Shown here piece by piece: positions 43,339 through 52,546 of a stretch of 64,000 bases of DNA; position 1 is the stretch's first letter, and each line of letters begins with the position of its first letter. The notes below the pieces were generated by a model. It was not told the origin of the DNA. It searched no databases and was given only the letters and a program-made list of their open reading frames with translations. A program made the position numbers and the translations under genes. The stretch is from positions 1-64,000 of the forward strand of contig NZ_JOAN01000002.1 of assembly GCF_000718555.1 (NCBI RefSeq), given 5' to 3'. The stretch is from Micromonospora chokoriensis (GTDB lineage: Bacteria > Actinomycetota > Actinomycetes > Mycobacteriales > Micromonosporaceae).

Positions 43339-43757
43339 TTTCAAGTCCTTCGGATGAAGCATCCTGGGCAGGCCTGGAGGCAGACGGTGACCAGAGCGGG
43401 CGCAATCGAACAACCGAGGCCGCTGCGGAAGCTCGGGCTCGGGTCTCCCAGGGGCTCGTCGTCATCCCCACCGACAGCGCCACCGCATCCCAGCGTGCCC
43501 GCTACGAGGCGTACGCCCGCCAGCGGACGCCTCGTACAGCCTCACCGCAGGGACCGGCCGGGATGATGTTCGCCCCCGACCTCGTCGGCCCGTCGGAGCT
43601 GATCGCCGAGCAGCTACTCAAGCATGCCGCGTTCCGCGAGGTCGACGAGGTCGCCTTCGCCCTGCCCTTCACCTTCACGGCGGCCGACTACGCACAGATC
43701 CTCACCGATACGGCGACCCGGCTCGGTCCGGCGCTGGGGTGGCACCCCGCCCGCTGA
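43329..43757 (+). pseudogene. C-terminal remnant of an LLM-class monooxygenase
   Basis: Open in frame from 43329 to TGA 43755-43757 after an in-frame TAA. The recognisable part starts near 43412 (EAAAEARARVSQGLVVIPTD) and continues MMFAPDLVGPSELIAEQLLK, AAFREVDEVAFALPFTF and ADYAQILTDTATRLGPALGW. This is the C-terminal end of luciferase-like monooxygenases (GTPEQV-type segment, helix, closing strand). The N-terminal barrel of about 300 residues is missing and no good start or ribosome site is visible, so it is read as a deletion remnant rather than a small gene. It lies between two organosulfur transport operons, consistent with a fifth LLM gene lost during rearrangement. Confidence 0.7.
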
Positions 43758-43795
43758 CCGTGCCCGCCAGCGGGCGACGGCCTCCCCGGAGAATT

Positions 43796-43814
43796 CCCTA
43801 CTAATCCGGTCTGT
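43796..43814. promoter_or_regulatory. Possible degenerate half-operator upstream of second ABC operon
   Basis: CCCTACTAATCCGGTCTGT shares CCTACTAA and GGT with operator site 3 at the same spacing (12 of 19 positions), but the right arm is not TAGGA. TTGTAGG follows 11 bases later. It lies 205 bases before the first gene of the importer operon. Weak evidence. Confidence 0.3.
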
Positions 43815-44018
43815 GTTGTAGGTCTCTACTGCTGGATTTCCCGACCACAGCTGCCGGAGCATGTGCGTGCGGCCGGCGGAACCTCGCGGTGCGCCGTCGG
43901 CCCGCCAAGCAGTCGACATCCATCGGAACGTGAGTCGGAAGGGGCCAGCGTGGGCGGGAAGTGTTGCCGGGAGCGCTGAGCCCCCGTCCCTCACTCGTCA
44001 GCCTCGTAAGGAACCAAC

Positions 44019-44975
44019 GTGTCCACCGATACCCCTCTCGCGCCACCGGCCCCGGCCCGGCCGCCGAGGCCGGCCCGCAGGCGCGGTGTTCGTCAACTCT
44101 GGCAACGGTTGGCCGCTGATCGCTGGGCGGTGGCCGGCGCCGGGGGCGTGGCCTTCTTCCTCGTCGTCGCGGCTGCCGCACCGCTGTTCAGCGCGCTCGG
44201 CGGTCATGACCCCTACTCGTACGACCTGGACGCCCTGACGGACTCCGGCGCGCCGAAGGGCTTCGGTGGCGGCATCAGCGGCGCGCACTGGTTCGGCGTG
44301 GAGCCGATGACCGGACGTGACCTGTTCGCGATCGTGGTCCACGGCGCGCGCACCTCCATCCTGGTCGGTGCCGGGGCAACCGCGGCCTCGATGCTGATCG
44401 GAGTCGTCGTCGGCCTCACCGCCGGCTTCTACGGCGGCTGGTACGACCGCGTGGTCACCCGCGTCGTCGACGTCCTGCTCGGCTTCCCGTACCTGATCTT
44501 CGTCATCGGGCTCGGCGCAATCGTGCCGACCAGCCTCCCGAAGCCGCTGCTGCTCGTCGGCGTCCTCGCGGTCTTCGGTTGGCCCGGTGTCGCCCGGGTG
44601 GTCCGTAGCCAGACGCTGGCGTTGAAGCAACGCACCTTCGTGGTCGCCTCCACCGCGCTCGGCGCCGGCGGATGGCACCTGCTCGTCCGGCAACTGCTCC
44701 CCAACCTCACCGCCACGATCATCGTCTACGCCACGATCAAGATCCCGGCGATGATCGGCGCGGAGGCCGCGCTCTCCTTCCTCGGTGTCGGGGTGCCGCC
44801 ACCGACCCCGGCCTGGGGTCGCTCGATCGGCGAGGCCATCGCCTGGGTGCAGACCGACCCGATGTTCCTCGTCTTCCCCGGCGCGGCGCTCTTCCTCGCC
44901 ACGCTCGCGTTCAACCTGCTCGGCGATGGTCTGCGCGACGCGTTCGACCCGAAGACAGCAGGGCTGCGGCGATGA
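44019..44975 (+). CDS. ABC transporter permease, DppC type (second importer)
   Basis: 318 residues from GTG 44019 (AAGGA 8 bases upstream). A Pro/Arg-rich N-terminus precedes TM1 (WAVAGAGGVAFFLVVAAAAPLF), then the DppC motif HWFGVEPMTGRDLFAIVVHGAR near 88, five more helices and an EAA loop QRTFVVASTALGAGGWHLLV near 205. The family end GDGLRDAFDPKTAGLRR closes it. First gene of a four-gene operon in the order DppC-DppB-SBP-ATPase, unlike the first importer's order, so the two importers are not a simple tandem copy. Every junction overlaps. Confidence 0.9.
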   Translation: MSTDTPLAPPAPARPPRPARRRGVRQLWQRLAADRWAVAGAGGVAFFLVVAAAAPLFSALGGHDPYSYDLDALTDSGAPKGFGGGISGAHWFGVEPMTGRDLFAIVVHGARTSILVGAGATAASMLIGVVVGLTAGFYGGWYDRVVTRVVDVLLGFPYLIFVIGLGAIVPTSLPKPLLLVGVLAVFGWPGVARVVRSQTLALKQRTFVVASTALGAGGWHLLVRQLLPNLTATIIVYATIKIPAMIGAEAALSFLGVGVPPPTPAWGRSIGEAIAWVQTDPMFLVFPGAALFLATLAFNLLGDGLRDAFDPKTAGLRR

Positions 44976-45964
44976 GACTCCTCCGTTTGATCTCCGGACG
45001 CCTGCTCAGCATGGTCGGCACGCTGCTCGTGATCAGCCTGATCACGTACCTCGTCTTCGTGCTGCTCCCCGGCGACCCGGCGCAGCTGTCCTGCGGGCGG
45101 CCCTGCACCCCGCAGCGGCTCGCCGAAGCCCGGGCCTTCATGGGGTACGACCAGCCCTGGTGGCAGCAGTACCTGGCCTTCCTCGGCGGGCTCTTCGCCG
45201 GCCGCACCTTCGGCTCCGGAGCCGCCGCGGTGCACTGCGCCGCCCCCTGCTTCGGCTACTCGTTCCAACTGAACGAATCAGTCACCCAGCTCATCGTGAA
45301 CCGCATCCCGGTCACCTTCTCGATCGCCATCGGCGCGGCCGTGCTCTGGCTGATCCTCGGCGTCGGCGCCGGCGTCGTCTCCGCCGTCCGGCGCGGCAGC
45401 GCGATGGACCGGGCTGCGATGACCTTCTCGACCGTCGGCGTCTCCGCGCCGAGCTACCTGCTCGGGCTGCTCGGCATCCTGCTCTTCGGCTTCACCCTCA
45501 ACATGGTGCCGGTCAACGGGTACGTGGCACTGACCGAGGATCCGGTGGGGTGGCTGTGGCACCTCGTCCTGCCCTGGTGCGTGCTCGCCCTGATCCACGC
45601 GGCCATCTACGCCCGGCTGACCCGAGGCCAGATGCTCGAGGTGCTGGGCGAGGACTACATCCGCACGGCCCGCGCCAAGGGCCTGCGGGAACGCAAGGTC
45701 GTCGGCCGACACGCCCTGCGCAACGTCCTGATCCCGGTGATCACCGTGTTCGGGATCGACCTCGGGTCGCTACTCGGTGGCGCGGTCATCACCGAACGAG
45801 TGTTCAGCATGCCCGGGCTGGGCGCCCTGTTGCTGGACGCAGTCGGCAACGTCGACCTTCCGCTGATCGTCGGGGTCACCCTCTTCTCCGCGTTCCTCAT
45901 CATCCTCGCAAATTTCCTCGTGGACCTGATCTACAACGTCGTGGACCCGAGGGTGGCGCGCTGA
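44972..45964 (+). CDS. ABC transporter permease, DppB type (second importer)
   Basis: 330 residues from ATG 44972, overlapping the preceding stop (ATGA). TM1 (MVGTLLVISLITYLVFVLLPGD) is followed by an unusual extracytoplasmic loop with four cysteines (LSCGRPCTPQRL near 40; VHCAAPCFGY near 88) that could form disulfides. LNESVTQLIVNRIPVTFSI leads into five more helices; the EAA loop DYIRTARAKGLRERKVVGRH lies near 225 and ends LIYNVVDPRVAR. It pairs with the DppC-type subunit. Confidence 0.9.
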   Translation: MRLLRLISGRLLSMVGTLLVISLITYLVFVLLPGDPAQLSCGRPCTPQRLAEARAFMGYDQPWWQQYLAFLGGLFAGRTFGSGAAAVHCAAPCFGYSFQLNESVTQLIVNRIPVTFSIAIGAAVLWLILGVGAGVVSAVRRGSAMDRAAMTFSTVGVSAPSYLLGLLGILLFGFTLNMVPVNGYVALTEDPVGWLWHLVLPWCVLALIHAAIYARLTRGQMLEVLGEDYIRTARAKGLRERKVVGRHALRNVLIPVITVFGIDLGSLLGGAVITERVFSMPGLGALLLDAVGNVDLPLIVGVTLFSAFLIILANFLVDLIYNVVDPRVAR

Positions 45965-47658
45965 TGCGCCACACAACGAAAGGTATGGCACCGATGAAAA
46001 GACGCAGCGCACTCGCGCTCGCAGCCCTCCTGGCCCTGGCCGGATGCAACGCGAACCCGGACGTGAAGCCGGACGCCGGCGGATCGACCGGGGCCACCGA
46101 GAAGGGCGGCACGCTGACGATCCTCAGCGCGGCCAGCGACGTCAACTTCGACCCGGCCAAGAGCCAGAACCTGGCGATCACCACGCTCGGCCTGGTGCTG
46201 CGTCGGCTCACCACCTGGGACGTCCAGCCGGGCAAGCCGGCGCAGGTCGTTCCGGACCTGGCCACGGACACCGGAAAGACCACCGACGGCGGCAAGACCT
46301 GGACCTACACCCTGAAGGACGGGCTGAAGTACGCCGACGGCGCGCCGATCACCGCCGCCGACATCAAGTACGGCATCGAGCGCTCCTTCGCCCCGGAACT
46401 CTCCGGCGGCCTCGGCTATCACAAGAGCCTGCTCGTGGGCGGGGCCGAGTACAAGGGCCCGTACGCCGGGGCGAACCTGGCCTCGGTCGAGACGCCGGAC
46501 GCGAAGACCATCACCTTCCACCTCAAGACCGCGTACGGCGACTGGCCCTGGATCGTCTCCATGCCGGCGTTCACCCCGGTGCCGAAGGCGAAGGACGACC
46601 CGAAGAAGTACAACCAGAACCCGGTCGCGTCCGGCCCCTACCAGGTGGAGTCGTACCAGCAGGGCGTCGCGGTGAAGCTGTCCCGCAACCCGAACTGGGA
46701 CGCCGCCACCGACCAGGTCCGCACCGCCGGGCCGGACACTGTCGTCTTCCAGCTCGGCCAGGACACCACGGTCCAGGCGCAGCGCCTCATCACCGACTCG
46801 GGCGACGACAGGTCCGCCTTCGGCGCCGGCTTCGTGCCACCCGCACAGCTCGTGCAGATCGCGCAGAACGCCAGCGCGAAGCAGCGGCTGGTCACCTCGG
46901 ACGCCGGGGCGCTCTCCTACCTGGCGATCAACACCCAGCGAGGGCCGCTGAAGGACCTCAAGGTCCGCCAGGCCCTCCAGTACGCCGTGGACAAGCGGGC
47001 CTACCAGATCGCGAACGGCGGCGCCATCGGTGGCGACCTGGCCAGCACGCTGATCACCCCCGGCATCGCTGGTCGGGTCGACTACAACCTCTACCCCGCC
47101 GACCCCTCGGGGGACGTGGCCAAGGCCAAGCAGCTCCTCGCCGAAGCGGGCCAGACGAGCCTGAAGCTCACGCTGCTGTCCGAGAACGACCAGCCGAGTC
47201 TCGCCAAGGCCCAGGCCATCCAGCAGGGGCTCCAGCGGGTCGGCATCACGGTGACCATCAAGCCGGTGGACGACGACGCCTGGACCGCCGAGGTCAGCGG
47301 CGACAAGGGTGACTACGACCTGACGGTGGCCTCGTGGCAGCCGGACTTCCCGAGCGCGAACGGCAACATCCAGCCGCTCTTCGCGTCCAGTGAGATCGGT
47401 GGGGGCGGTTACAACAGCGCCCGCTACTCCTCGCCTGAGGTCGACAAGCTGATCGAGCAGGCCACGGCCGAGACCGACCCGGCGAAGGCCCAGGCGCTGT
47501 GGGCCCAGGCGGACAAGCTCATCCTCCAGGACGCGCCGGTCGTGCCGCTGACCTACACGAAGAACTCGTTCCTGCACGGCTCGAAGGTGCAGAACTTCTT
47601 CGTGCCCGCCTTCCCGGCCTATCCGAACTACCTGAAGGTATCGCTGAAGCAGGGATGA
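45964..47658 (+). CDS. ABC transporter substrate-binding lipoprotein (second importer)
   Basis: 564 residues from ATG 45964, which overlaps the permease stop (TGATG). ATG 45985 (AAAGG 5 bases upstream) and ATG 45994 are alternatives. The lipoprotein signal is MKRRSALALAALLALAGC. The family 5 fold follows: GGTLTILSAASDVNFDPAKS, LKYADGAPITAADIKYGIER, NQNPVASGPYQVESYQQG, LKDLKVRQALQYAVDKRAYQ, and a closing PVVPLTYTKNSFLHGSKVQN. It binds a peptide-like ligand for the importer. Ligand unknown. Confidence 0.9.
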   Translation: MRHTTKGMAPMKRRSALALAALLALAGCNANPDVKPDAGGSTGATEKGGTLTILSAASDVNFDPAKSQNLAITTLGLVLRRLTTWDVQPGKPAQVVPDLATDTGKTTDGGKTWTYTLKDGLKYADGAPITAADIKYGIERSFAPELSGGLGYHKSLLVGGAEYKGPYAGANLASVETPDAKTITFHLKTAYGDWPWIVSMPAFTPVPKAKDDPKKYNQNPVASGPYQVESYQQGVAVKLSRNPNWDAATDQVRTAGPDTVVFQLGQDTTVQAQRLITDSGDDRSAFGAGFVPPAQLVQIAQNASAKQRLVTSDAGALSYLAINTQRGPLKDLKVRQALQYAVDKRAYQIANGGAIGGDLASTLITPGIAGRVDYNLYPADPSGDVAKAKQLLAEAGQTSLKLTLLSENDQPSLAKAQAIQQGLQRVGITVTIKPVDDDAWTAEVSGDKGDYDLTVASWQPDFPSANGNIQPLFASSEIGGGGYNSARYSSPEVDKLIEQATAETDPAKAQALWAQADKLILQDAPVVPLTYTKNSFLHGSKVQNFFVPAFPAYPNYLKVSLKQG

Positions 47659-49376
47659 CGGTTTCCTCCACGGAGCCACACCTCACGAAGGCCACCCGGT
47701 CACCGCTGCTCGCGGTGGCCGGGCTGGCCGTCTCGTTCGAGGTCGATGGCGAGACGCACCAAGCGGTCCACGACGCGTCCTTCGAGCTGCACCGCGGCCA
47801 GGTGCTCGCCCTGGTCGGCGAGTCCGGCTCGGGCAAGAGTGTCACGGCGATGGCCACCCTCGGCCTACTGCCGGCCACGGCCCGGGTCAGCGGCAGCATC
47901 ACCCTGGCCGGCACCGAATTGATCGGCGCGGAGCCCCGCCTGCTGCGCGAGGTACGCGGCGGCCGGATCGGCACGATCTTCCAGGAGCCGATGACCGCGC
48001 TGAACCCGGTCTTCACCATCGGCGACCAGATCGCCGAGGCGATCCGGGCGCACCGTCCGGTCCGTCGAGCCGCCGCAGCCGCCCAGGTCCTGGAGTTGCT
48101 CGGCACCGTCGGCCTGGACGACCCCTCTCGAGTGGCCCGGTCGTACCCGCACGAACTCTCCGGCGGGCAGCTCCAGCGGGCGATGATCTCGATGGCCATC
48201 AGCTGCGACCCGGTCCTGCTGATCGCGGACGAGCCGACCACCGCACTGGACGTGACCGTCCAGGCCGGGATCCTCGATCTCCTCCGCGACCTGCGCAAAC
48301 GGCTCGACATGGCCGTTCTCCTCATCACCCACGACATGGGTGTGGTGGCCGACGTCGCCGACACGGTCGTGGTGCTGCGCGACGGTCAGATCGTCGAACA
48401 GGCCACCGCGGCGCAGCTCTTCAGCGCGCCCCGGCACGAGTACACCCGGACGTTGCTGCACGCCGTACCCCGACTGCCGGAGCTGCGGCTCGCCGAACCG
48501 GGCACGCCGCAGCCGCCCGAGCCGCAACCACTCGACCCGACGCTGCCGCCACCCGTCGTGCAGCTGCGCAACGTCGTCGTCGAGTACCCGGGGCGGCGAC
48601 GCGGCCACCCGGTCCGGGCGGTCGACGACGTCTGCCTGCACATCGACCAGGGCGAGATGGTCGCCCTGGTCGGCGAATCGGGATCCGGGAAGTCGACCAT
48701 CGGCCGGGCGCTGGCCGGGCTCCTCCCGACGACGTCCGGCACGGTGACCGTCGCTGGAGTCGAGGTCGGGCGCGCCACCCGGCGTGAACTGCGAAACTTC
48801 CGCTCTCAGCTCGGCATCGTCTTCCAGGACCCGGCGTCGTCCCTGAACCCTCGCCGGACGGTTGGAGCCAGCATCGCCGAACCCTTGTCGCTGCACACCG
48901 ACCTGAGCCCCGACGCGCAACGCCGCCGCGTCGACGAGTTGTTGGAGGCGGTCGAGCTACCGTCGCGCCTGCACGACCGCCACCCTCATGAGATGTCCGG
49001 CGGGCAGCGGCAACGGGTGGCCATCGCGCGGGCCATCGCATTGAATCCGGCCTTGTTGATCGCCGACGAGCCCACCAGCGCTCTGGACGTCTCGGTGCAG
49101 GCACGGATCCTGGATCTGCTCCTGGCACTTCAGCGCCAGATCGGCTTCTCCTGCCTGTTCATCAGCCATGACCTGGCGGTGGTTGAGCAACTCGCCGACC
49201 GGGTGGCGGTGCTGCATCGGGGTCGGGTCGTGGAGGAGGGCCCAGTGCAGACGGTGCTGCGGGCGCCCCGACACCCGTACACCGCACGGCTCCTGGCGGC
49301 GGCGCCGGTTGCCGACCCGACCCGGCAGGCACTGCGGCGCGAGGCGTGGCGTCAACTCACCCTCGCCTCGCCCTGA
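47655..49376 (+). CDS. Fused double ABC ATPase (second importer)
   Basis: 573 residues from ATG 47655 overlapping the lipoprotein stop. First ATPase: Walker [14 protein letters not shown] near 56, signature LSGGQLQRA, Walker [13 protein letters not shown]. Second ATPase: Walker [14 protein letters not shown] near 340, signature [10 protein letters not shown], Walker [13 protein letters not shown]. Both carry the oligopeptide C-terminal extension (RHEYTRTLLHAVP; RHPYTARLLAAAP). It completes the four-gene importer. It is clearly homologous to the fused ATPase at 36120-37763. Confidence 0.92.
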   Translation: MTVSSTEPHLTKATRSPLLAVAGLAVSFEVDGETHQAVHDASFELHRGQVLALVGESGSGKSVTAMATLGLLPATARVSGSITLAGTELIGAEPRLLREVRGGRIGTIFQEPMTALNPVFTIGDQIAEAIRAHRPVRRAAAAAQVLELLGTVGLDDPSRVARSYPHELSGGQLQRAMISMAISCDPVLLIADEPTTALDVTVQAGILDLLRDLRKRLDMAVLLITHDMGVVADVADTVVVLRDGQIVEQATAAQLFSAPRHEYTRTLLHAVPRLPELRLAEPGTPQPPEPQPLDPTLPPPVVQLRNVVVEYPGRRRGHPVRAVDDVCLHIDQGEMVALVGESGSGKSTIGRALAGLLPTTSGTVTVAGVEVGRATRRELRNFRSQLGIVFQDPASSLNPRRTVGASIAEPLSLHTDLSPDAQRRRVDELLEAVELPSRLHDRHPHEMSGGQRQRVAIARAIALNPALLIADEPTSALDVSVQARILDLLLALQRQIGFSCLFISHDLAVVEQLADRVAVLHRGRVVEEGPVQTVLRAPRHPYTARLLAAAPVADPTRQALRREAWRQLTLASP

Positions 49377-49505
49377 GGACGACGAACCTGCGTCCGTACG
49401 CGCCGCTGTGCCCACCGCCAGTCCCCTGTGGACATCGCCGGAGTACGATCCCGGTCGTACCGCTGTGGTGACCTCCAGCTGACGACCCCTCGATAGGAGC
49501 CTGGC

Positions 49506-50303
49506 ATGGCCGGCCCGGACCCCGAACTCACCGCGAAGCTTCAGCCCGACGTGCCGCACGCGGCCCGAATCTGGAACTACTGGATGGGCGGCAAGGACAA
49601 CTTCCAGTCCGACCGGGCGGCCGGCGATGCCGTCGCCGAGGTCTACCCGGAGATCGTCCTCATGGCGCAGCAGTCGCGCGTGTTCCTGGTGCGGGCCGTG
49701 CGCTACCTCGCGGCGCAGGCGGGCATCCGGCAGTTCCTGGACATCGGCACCGGCCTGCCCACCATGCAGAACACGCACGCGGTCGCCCAGGGCATCGCGC
49801 CGGACTCACGGATCGTCTACGTGGACAACGACCCGATGGTGCTGGTGCACGCACGGGCACTGCTGGCCAGCACGACGTCGGAGGGGGTCACCACCTACGT
49901 CCCCGCCGACTACCACGACCCGGAGAAGATCCTCGCCGAGGCGGCGCAGACGCTCGACTTCGACCAGCCCATCGCCGTCATGTACATGGGCGTGATGGGC
50001 TACGAGCCCGACCTGGCCGTGGTGCGCTCGATCGTCGGGCGCACGATGGACGCGATGCCGTCCGGCTCTCACCTGGTGCTCTGGGACGGCACCAACACCA
50101 GCCCGGCGGTGGTCTCCGGTGCCGACCGGCTGGCGCAGAGCGGCGGAGTTCCGTACATCCTGCGCAGTCCCGAGGAGCTGGAAAGTTGCTTCGACGGGCT
50201 GATGATGGTGGAGCCGGGCCTGGTGCCGATCCCCCTGTGGCGAGCGGACGAGCCCGACGCCGTCGGCATCGACGCCTACGGCGCGGTGGCCCGCAAGCCC
50301 TGA
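49506..50303 (+). CDS. SAM-dependent methyltransferase (Methyltransf_19 type)
   Basis: A 265-residue protein of the actinomycete DUF574/Methyltransf_19 family: HAARIWNYWMGGKDNFQSDR near 20-39, RQFLDIGTGLPTMQNTHAVA near 75 (SAM-binding loop), RIVYVDNDPMVLVHARALL near 103, and a late DGTNTSPAVVSGADRLAQSG. These enzymes are abundant in Streptomyces and Micromonospora; substrates are mostly unknown. ATG 49506 follows GATAGGAG. It stands alone and is followed by a strong terminator hairpin. Confidence 0.9.
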   Translation: MAGPDPELTAKLQPDVPHAARIWNYWMGGKDNFQSDRAAGDAVAEVYPEIVLMAQQSRVFLVRAVRYLAAQAGIRQFLDIGTGLPTMQNTHAVAQGIAPDSRIVYVDNDPMVLVHARALLASTTSEGVTTYVPADYHDPEKILAEAAQTLDFDQPIAVMYMGVMGYEPDLAVVRSIVGRTMDAMPSGSHLVLWDGTNTSPAVVSGADRLAQSGGVPYILRSPEELESCFDGLMMVEPGLVPIPLWRADEPDAVGIDAYGAVARKP

Positions 50304-50310
50304 GCGATAC

Positions 50311-50355
50311 GACGTCCGCCCCGCTTTCGCCATCGCCGGAAGCGGGGCGGACGTC
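50311..50355. terminator. Strong bidirectional hairpin terminator
   Basis: A perfect 16-bp stem, GACGTCCGCCCCGCTT (50311-50326) with AAGCGGGGCGGACGTC (50340-50355), loop of 13 bases, followed by TTT. It separates the methyltransferase gene from the convergent CBM2-domain gene. Confidence 0.88.
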
Positions 50356-50357
50356 TT

Positions 50358-51104
50358 TCACCGCTCGCACGCCAGGGTCAGGCCGTCGGGCACCGCGCTG
50401 GTCGCCACGAGCAGACCGAACGTCGTCACCCCGTCCAGCGCCAGGGTGCCGTTGTAGGAGGCGTTGCGGACCGTGACGTCGGCACCGGCCGTCTCGGCAA
50501 CCCCGCCCCAGACCGTCTGGACACGCTCGTCACCGGCCCGCCGCCAGGAGACGCGCCACTGGTCCAACGGCAGGGTGCCGCTGTTGCGGACCGTGACCGT
50601 CACGACGAAGCCGCTGCCCCAGCGGGCGTCGATAGTCGCGGTCGCGCGACACGAGGTCAGCGAGGCGGTCCGGGCCGAGGCGATCACGTACGGATCCCGC
50701 CGGCCCTCGACGTCAGTGAACCGGTACCAGTACTCCGTGCCGGGCGTCAGCCCGTCGATGGTCACCGAGCCGTTGCGCTCCGGCCCGGAGACGGCCACGG
50801 CCACCGGCGCCCGCCACTGTTGGGCGTCCTCGCGGCTGGCGAAGAGACTGACGGTCATCGGCGGGTCGTAGCCACAGGGCGGGCGGAAGAAGATGGAGTA
50901 CGAGATGGTCAGGCTCGTGGTGGTGGCCCCGGTCACGTTCGCGGTGATCGGCAACGCCGGTGGGCAGGTGATCGTGGGCGACGGTGTAGGCGTGGCCGAC
51001 TGCGTCGGTGTTGGCGTGGCCGCCGGTGTCGCCTCAGCGGCGTTGGTCGTCCCGGTCCAGGCGGCCAGCGCCATGGTCGTGACAGCGAGGAACATGCGAA
51101 GCAT
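50358..51104 (-). CDS. Secreted fibronectin type III / CBM2-like protein
   Basis: 248 residues from ATG 51104 behind GGAGG. A signal peptide (FLAVTTMALAAWTGTTNAAEA) is followed by a Thr/Pro linker, a fibronectin type III-like domain near 55-150 (VTGATTTSLTISYSIFFRPP; GLTPGTEYWYRFTDVEG), and a C-terminal CBM2-like beta-sandwich near 155-248 (CRATATIDARWGSGFVVTVT; LPLDQWRVSWR; YNGTLALDG; closing C). Paired cysteines bracket the last domain as in cellulose-binding modules. No catalytic domain is present, so it is probably a glycan-binding exoprotein. Confidence 0.82.
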   Translation of the reverse strand: MLRMFLAVTTMALAAWTGTTNAAEATPAATPTPTQSATPTPSPTITCPPALPITANVTGATTTSLTISYSIFFRPPCGYDPPMTVSLFASREDAQQWRAPVAVAVSGPERNGSVTIDGLTPGTEYWYRFTDVEGRRDPYVIASARTASLTSCRATATIDARWGSGFVVTVTVRNSGTLPLDQWRVSWRRAGDERVQTVWGGVAETAGADVTVRNASYNGTLALDGVTTFGLLVATSAVPDGLTLACER

Positions 51105-51421
51105 CGGTACCTCCGTGGTTGCCGGACACCGATGACCACAGTGGTGGCCGGTGCCGCGCTCGGGTTTCCGGCCGCCGACGTGGGCTGCCCGGCACGGGCG
51201 GCATGGCCACCTCGTGCGCCCCGTGGGCCGGAGGGAGTGTGGTGCGCGCTGGCTCCCCGAGCACGACCGAACCACAGCATGGCAGCCAAGGGGCATCGAT
51301 ACAAGCTGATCCCGTTCTCGTCGAACATCGTCCGTTTTTTCTTCGCCGCAGGGACACCCATCGGGCGTCCGCGGCGAGAATGATCCATTGCGGTCTATTC
51401 ATTCGGACACGGGAGCACACC
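51105..51421. other. Divergent intergenic region (317 bp)
   Basis: It holds the promoters of the minus-strand CBM2-domain gene and the plus-strand secreted gene. The stretch 51330-51350 (CGTTTTTTCTTCGCC) is markedly AT-rich, and TCGCCGC pairs with GCGGCGA around 51350-51380. No gene, RNA or clear operator is supported. Confidence 0.45.
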
Positions 51422-52495
51422 ATGCTCGACGCAAGCAGCACGACCCGGCGACCCCGGGTGGTGAGGGCACTGATCGCGGCAGGCGCCGCAGCAGCGCTGG
51501 CGACTGGGGCACTGGCCGCGCCGGCCCCCGCCGACGCCGCCGTCAGCCGGGCCGAACTGGCGCTGCGCTGGGCGCCCATCCACTACCAGGACGTCGATGC
51601 CACCGGCAGCCACGCCTTGGGCGGTCAGTCCGACTACCTCACCCGGGTCGACTTCGACGGTGACCTGGACGGGCGCAACAACTGGGACCGGGCTGGCCAG
51701 GCAGGTGCCACGCTCGCCGCGCACGCGTACTACTCGGTCGTGGAGACCAGCACCCACTGGTACATCACGTACTTCTTCTTCCACCCTCGCGACTGGACCG
51801 ACCACCCGTTCTTCGAGACCGAGCACGAGAACGACGGCGAGGGCGCGCTGTTCGCGATCGAGCGCGACGGCTCCACGTACGGCGTCCTACGCTCGGCCGT
51901 CACCGTCGCGCACAGCGACTTCTTCTCCTACACGCCGAGCGGCAGCACCTGGACCAGCGGCGGGGAGAGCGTGGACGGCACCCTGCGGTTCCAGGCGTCA
52001 CCGCACGACACGTTCCAGCACCCGGTGACGGCACAGGAGGCGCAGGGTCACGGCCTGAAGGCGCACCCGCAGTACGACATCAACGGTGACGGCCTGGTCT
52101 ACTACCCGTCGACCGTGGCCGAGACGCCGAGCAACGGCAACGACCGCGACGTGCGGTATCAGCTGATCGACATCTTCGCCGCTGGCGGCCTGTGGGCGCA
52201 GCGCGCCAACGCGAGCCTCTTCGCCAGCCTGGGCACCTTCGCCGGCGACACCTCCGGCGACTGCGGCGCCGGCACCTGGAGCTGTTCGACCAACTCGGCC
52301 AACGCGCCCTGGGGCTGGGACGACGGCAACGACGTCCCCGCGCGTGGGGAGATCGCCAGCGACCCGGCAAAACTGGCGGCCGCGTACTTCACGGTGCCGA
52401 CCGGTCTGGCCCGCACCTACAGCTACAACCCGTACGCCGGCGCGGCGGCGGCGCTCGCCGAGGCGGCGCGGACGGCACCACCGACCGTCGACTGA
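51422..52495 (+). CDS. Secreted protein of unknown function
   Basis: 357 residues from ATG 51422 (GGGAG upstream). A signal peptide of about 40 residues (VVRALIAAGAAAALATGALA, cleavage near ADAA) is followed by a compact domain: ALRWAPIHYQDVDATGSHAL, RVDFDGDLDGRNNWDRAGQA, AYYSVVETSTHWYITYFFFH and HENDGEGALFAIERDGS. The His/Asp/Glu-rich strand pattern recalls Vps62-like proteins, but the match is loose. Two cysteines, CGAGTWSC near 315, may form a disulfide. No enzyme motif recognised. Monocistronic with a downstream hairpin shared with the convergent gene. Confidence 0.75.
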   Translation: MLDASSTTRRPRVVRALIAAGAAAALATGALAAPAPADAAVSRAELALRWAPIHYQDVDATGSHALGGQSDYLTRVDFDGDLDGRNNWDRAGQAGATLAAHAYYSVVETSTHWYITYFFFHPRDWTDHPFFETEHENDGEGALFAIERDGSTYGVLRSAVTVAHSDFFSYTPSGSTWTSGGESVDGTLRFQASPHDTFQHPVTAQEAQGHGLKAHPQYDINGDGLVYYPSTVAETPSNGNDRDVRYQLIDIFAAGGLWAQRANASLFASLGTFAGDTSGDCGAGTWSCSTNSANAPWGWDDGNDVPARGEIASDPAKLAAAYFTVPTGLARTYSYNPYAGAAAALAEAARTAPPTVD

Positions 52496-52501
52496 TGTCG
52501 T

Positions 52502-52546
52502 CGTCTCCCCGGTGTCGGACCCGCCAGGCCCGTCACCGGGGAGACG
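52502..52546. terminator. Hairpin terminator overlapping the end of the AlkZ-like gene
   Basis: A perfect 13-bp stem, CGTCTCCCCGGTG (52502-52514) with CACCGGGGAGACG (52534-52546). The right arm is inside the last codons and stop of the minus-strand gene, so the two convergent genes share it. Confidence 0.75.

Noticed and set aside
43861..44018. Possible third leader peptide (contains ARQAVDIHRNVSR) before the second importer
   Set aside because: The D-hydrophobic-x-R part is present but no Cys follows near a stop; the frame runs on into the permease gene. Kept only as a note.
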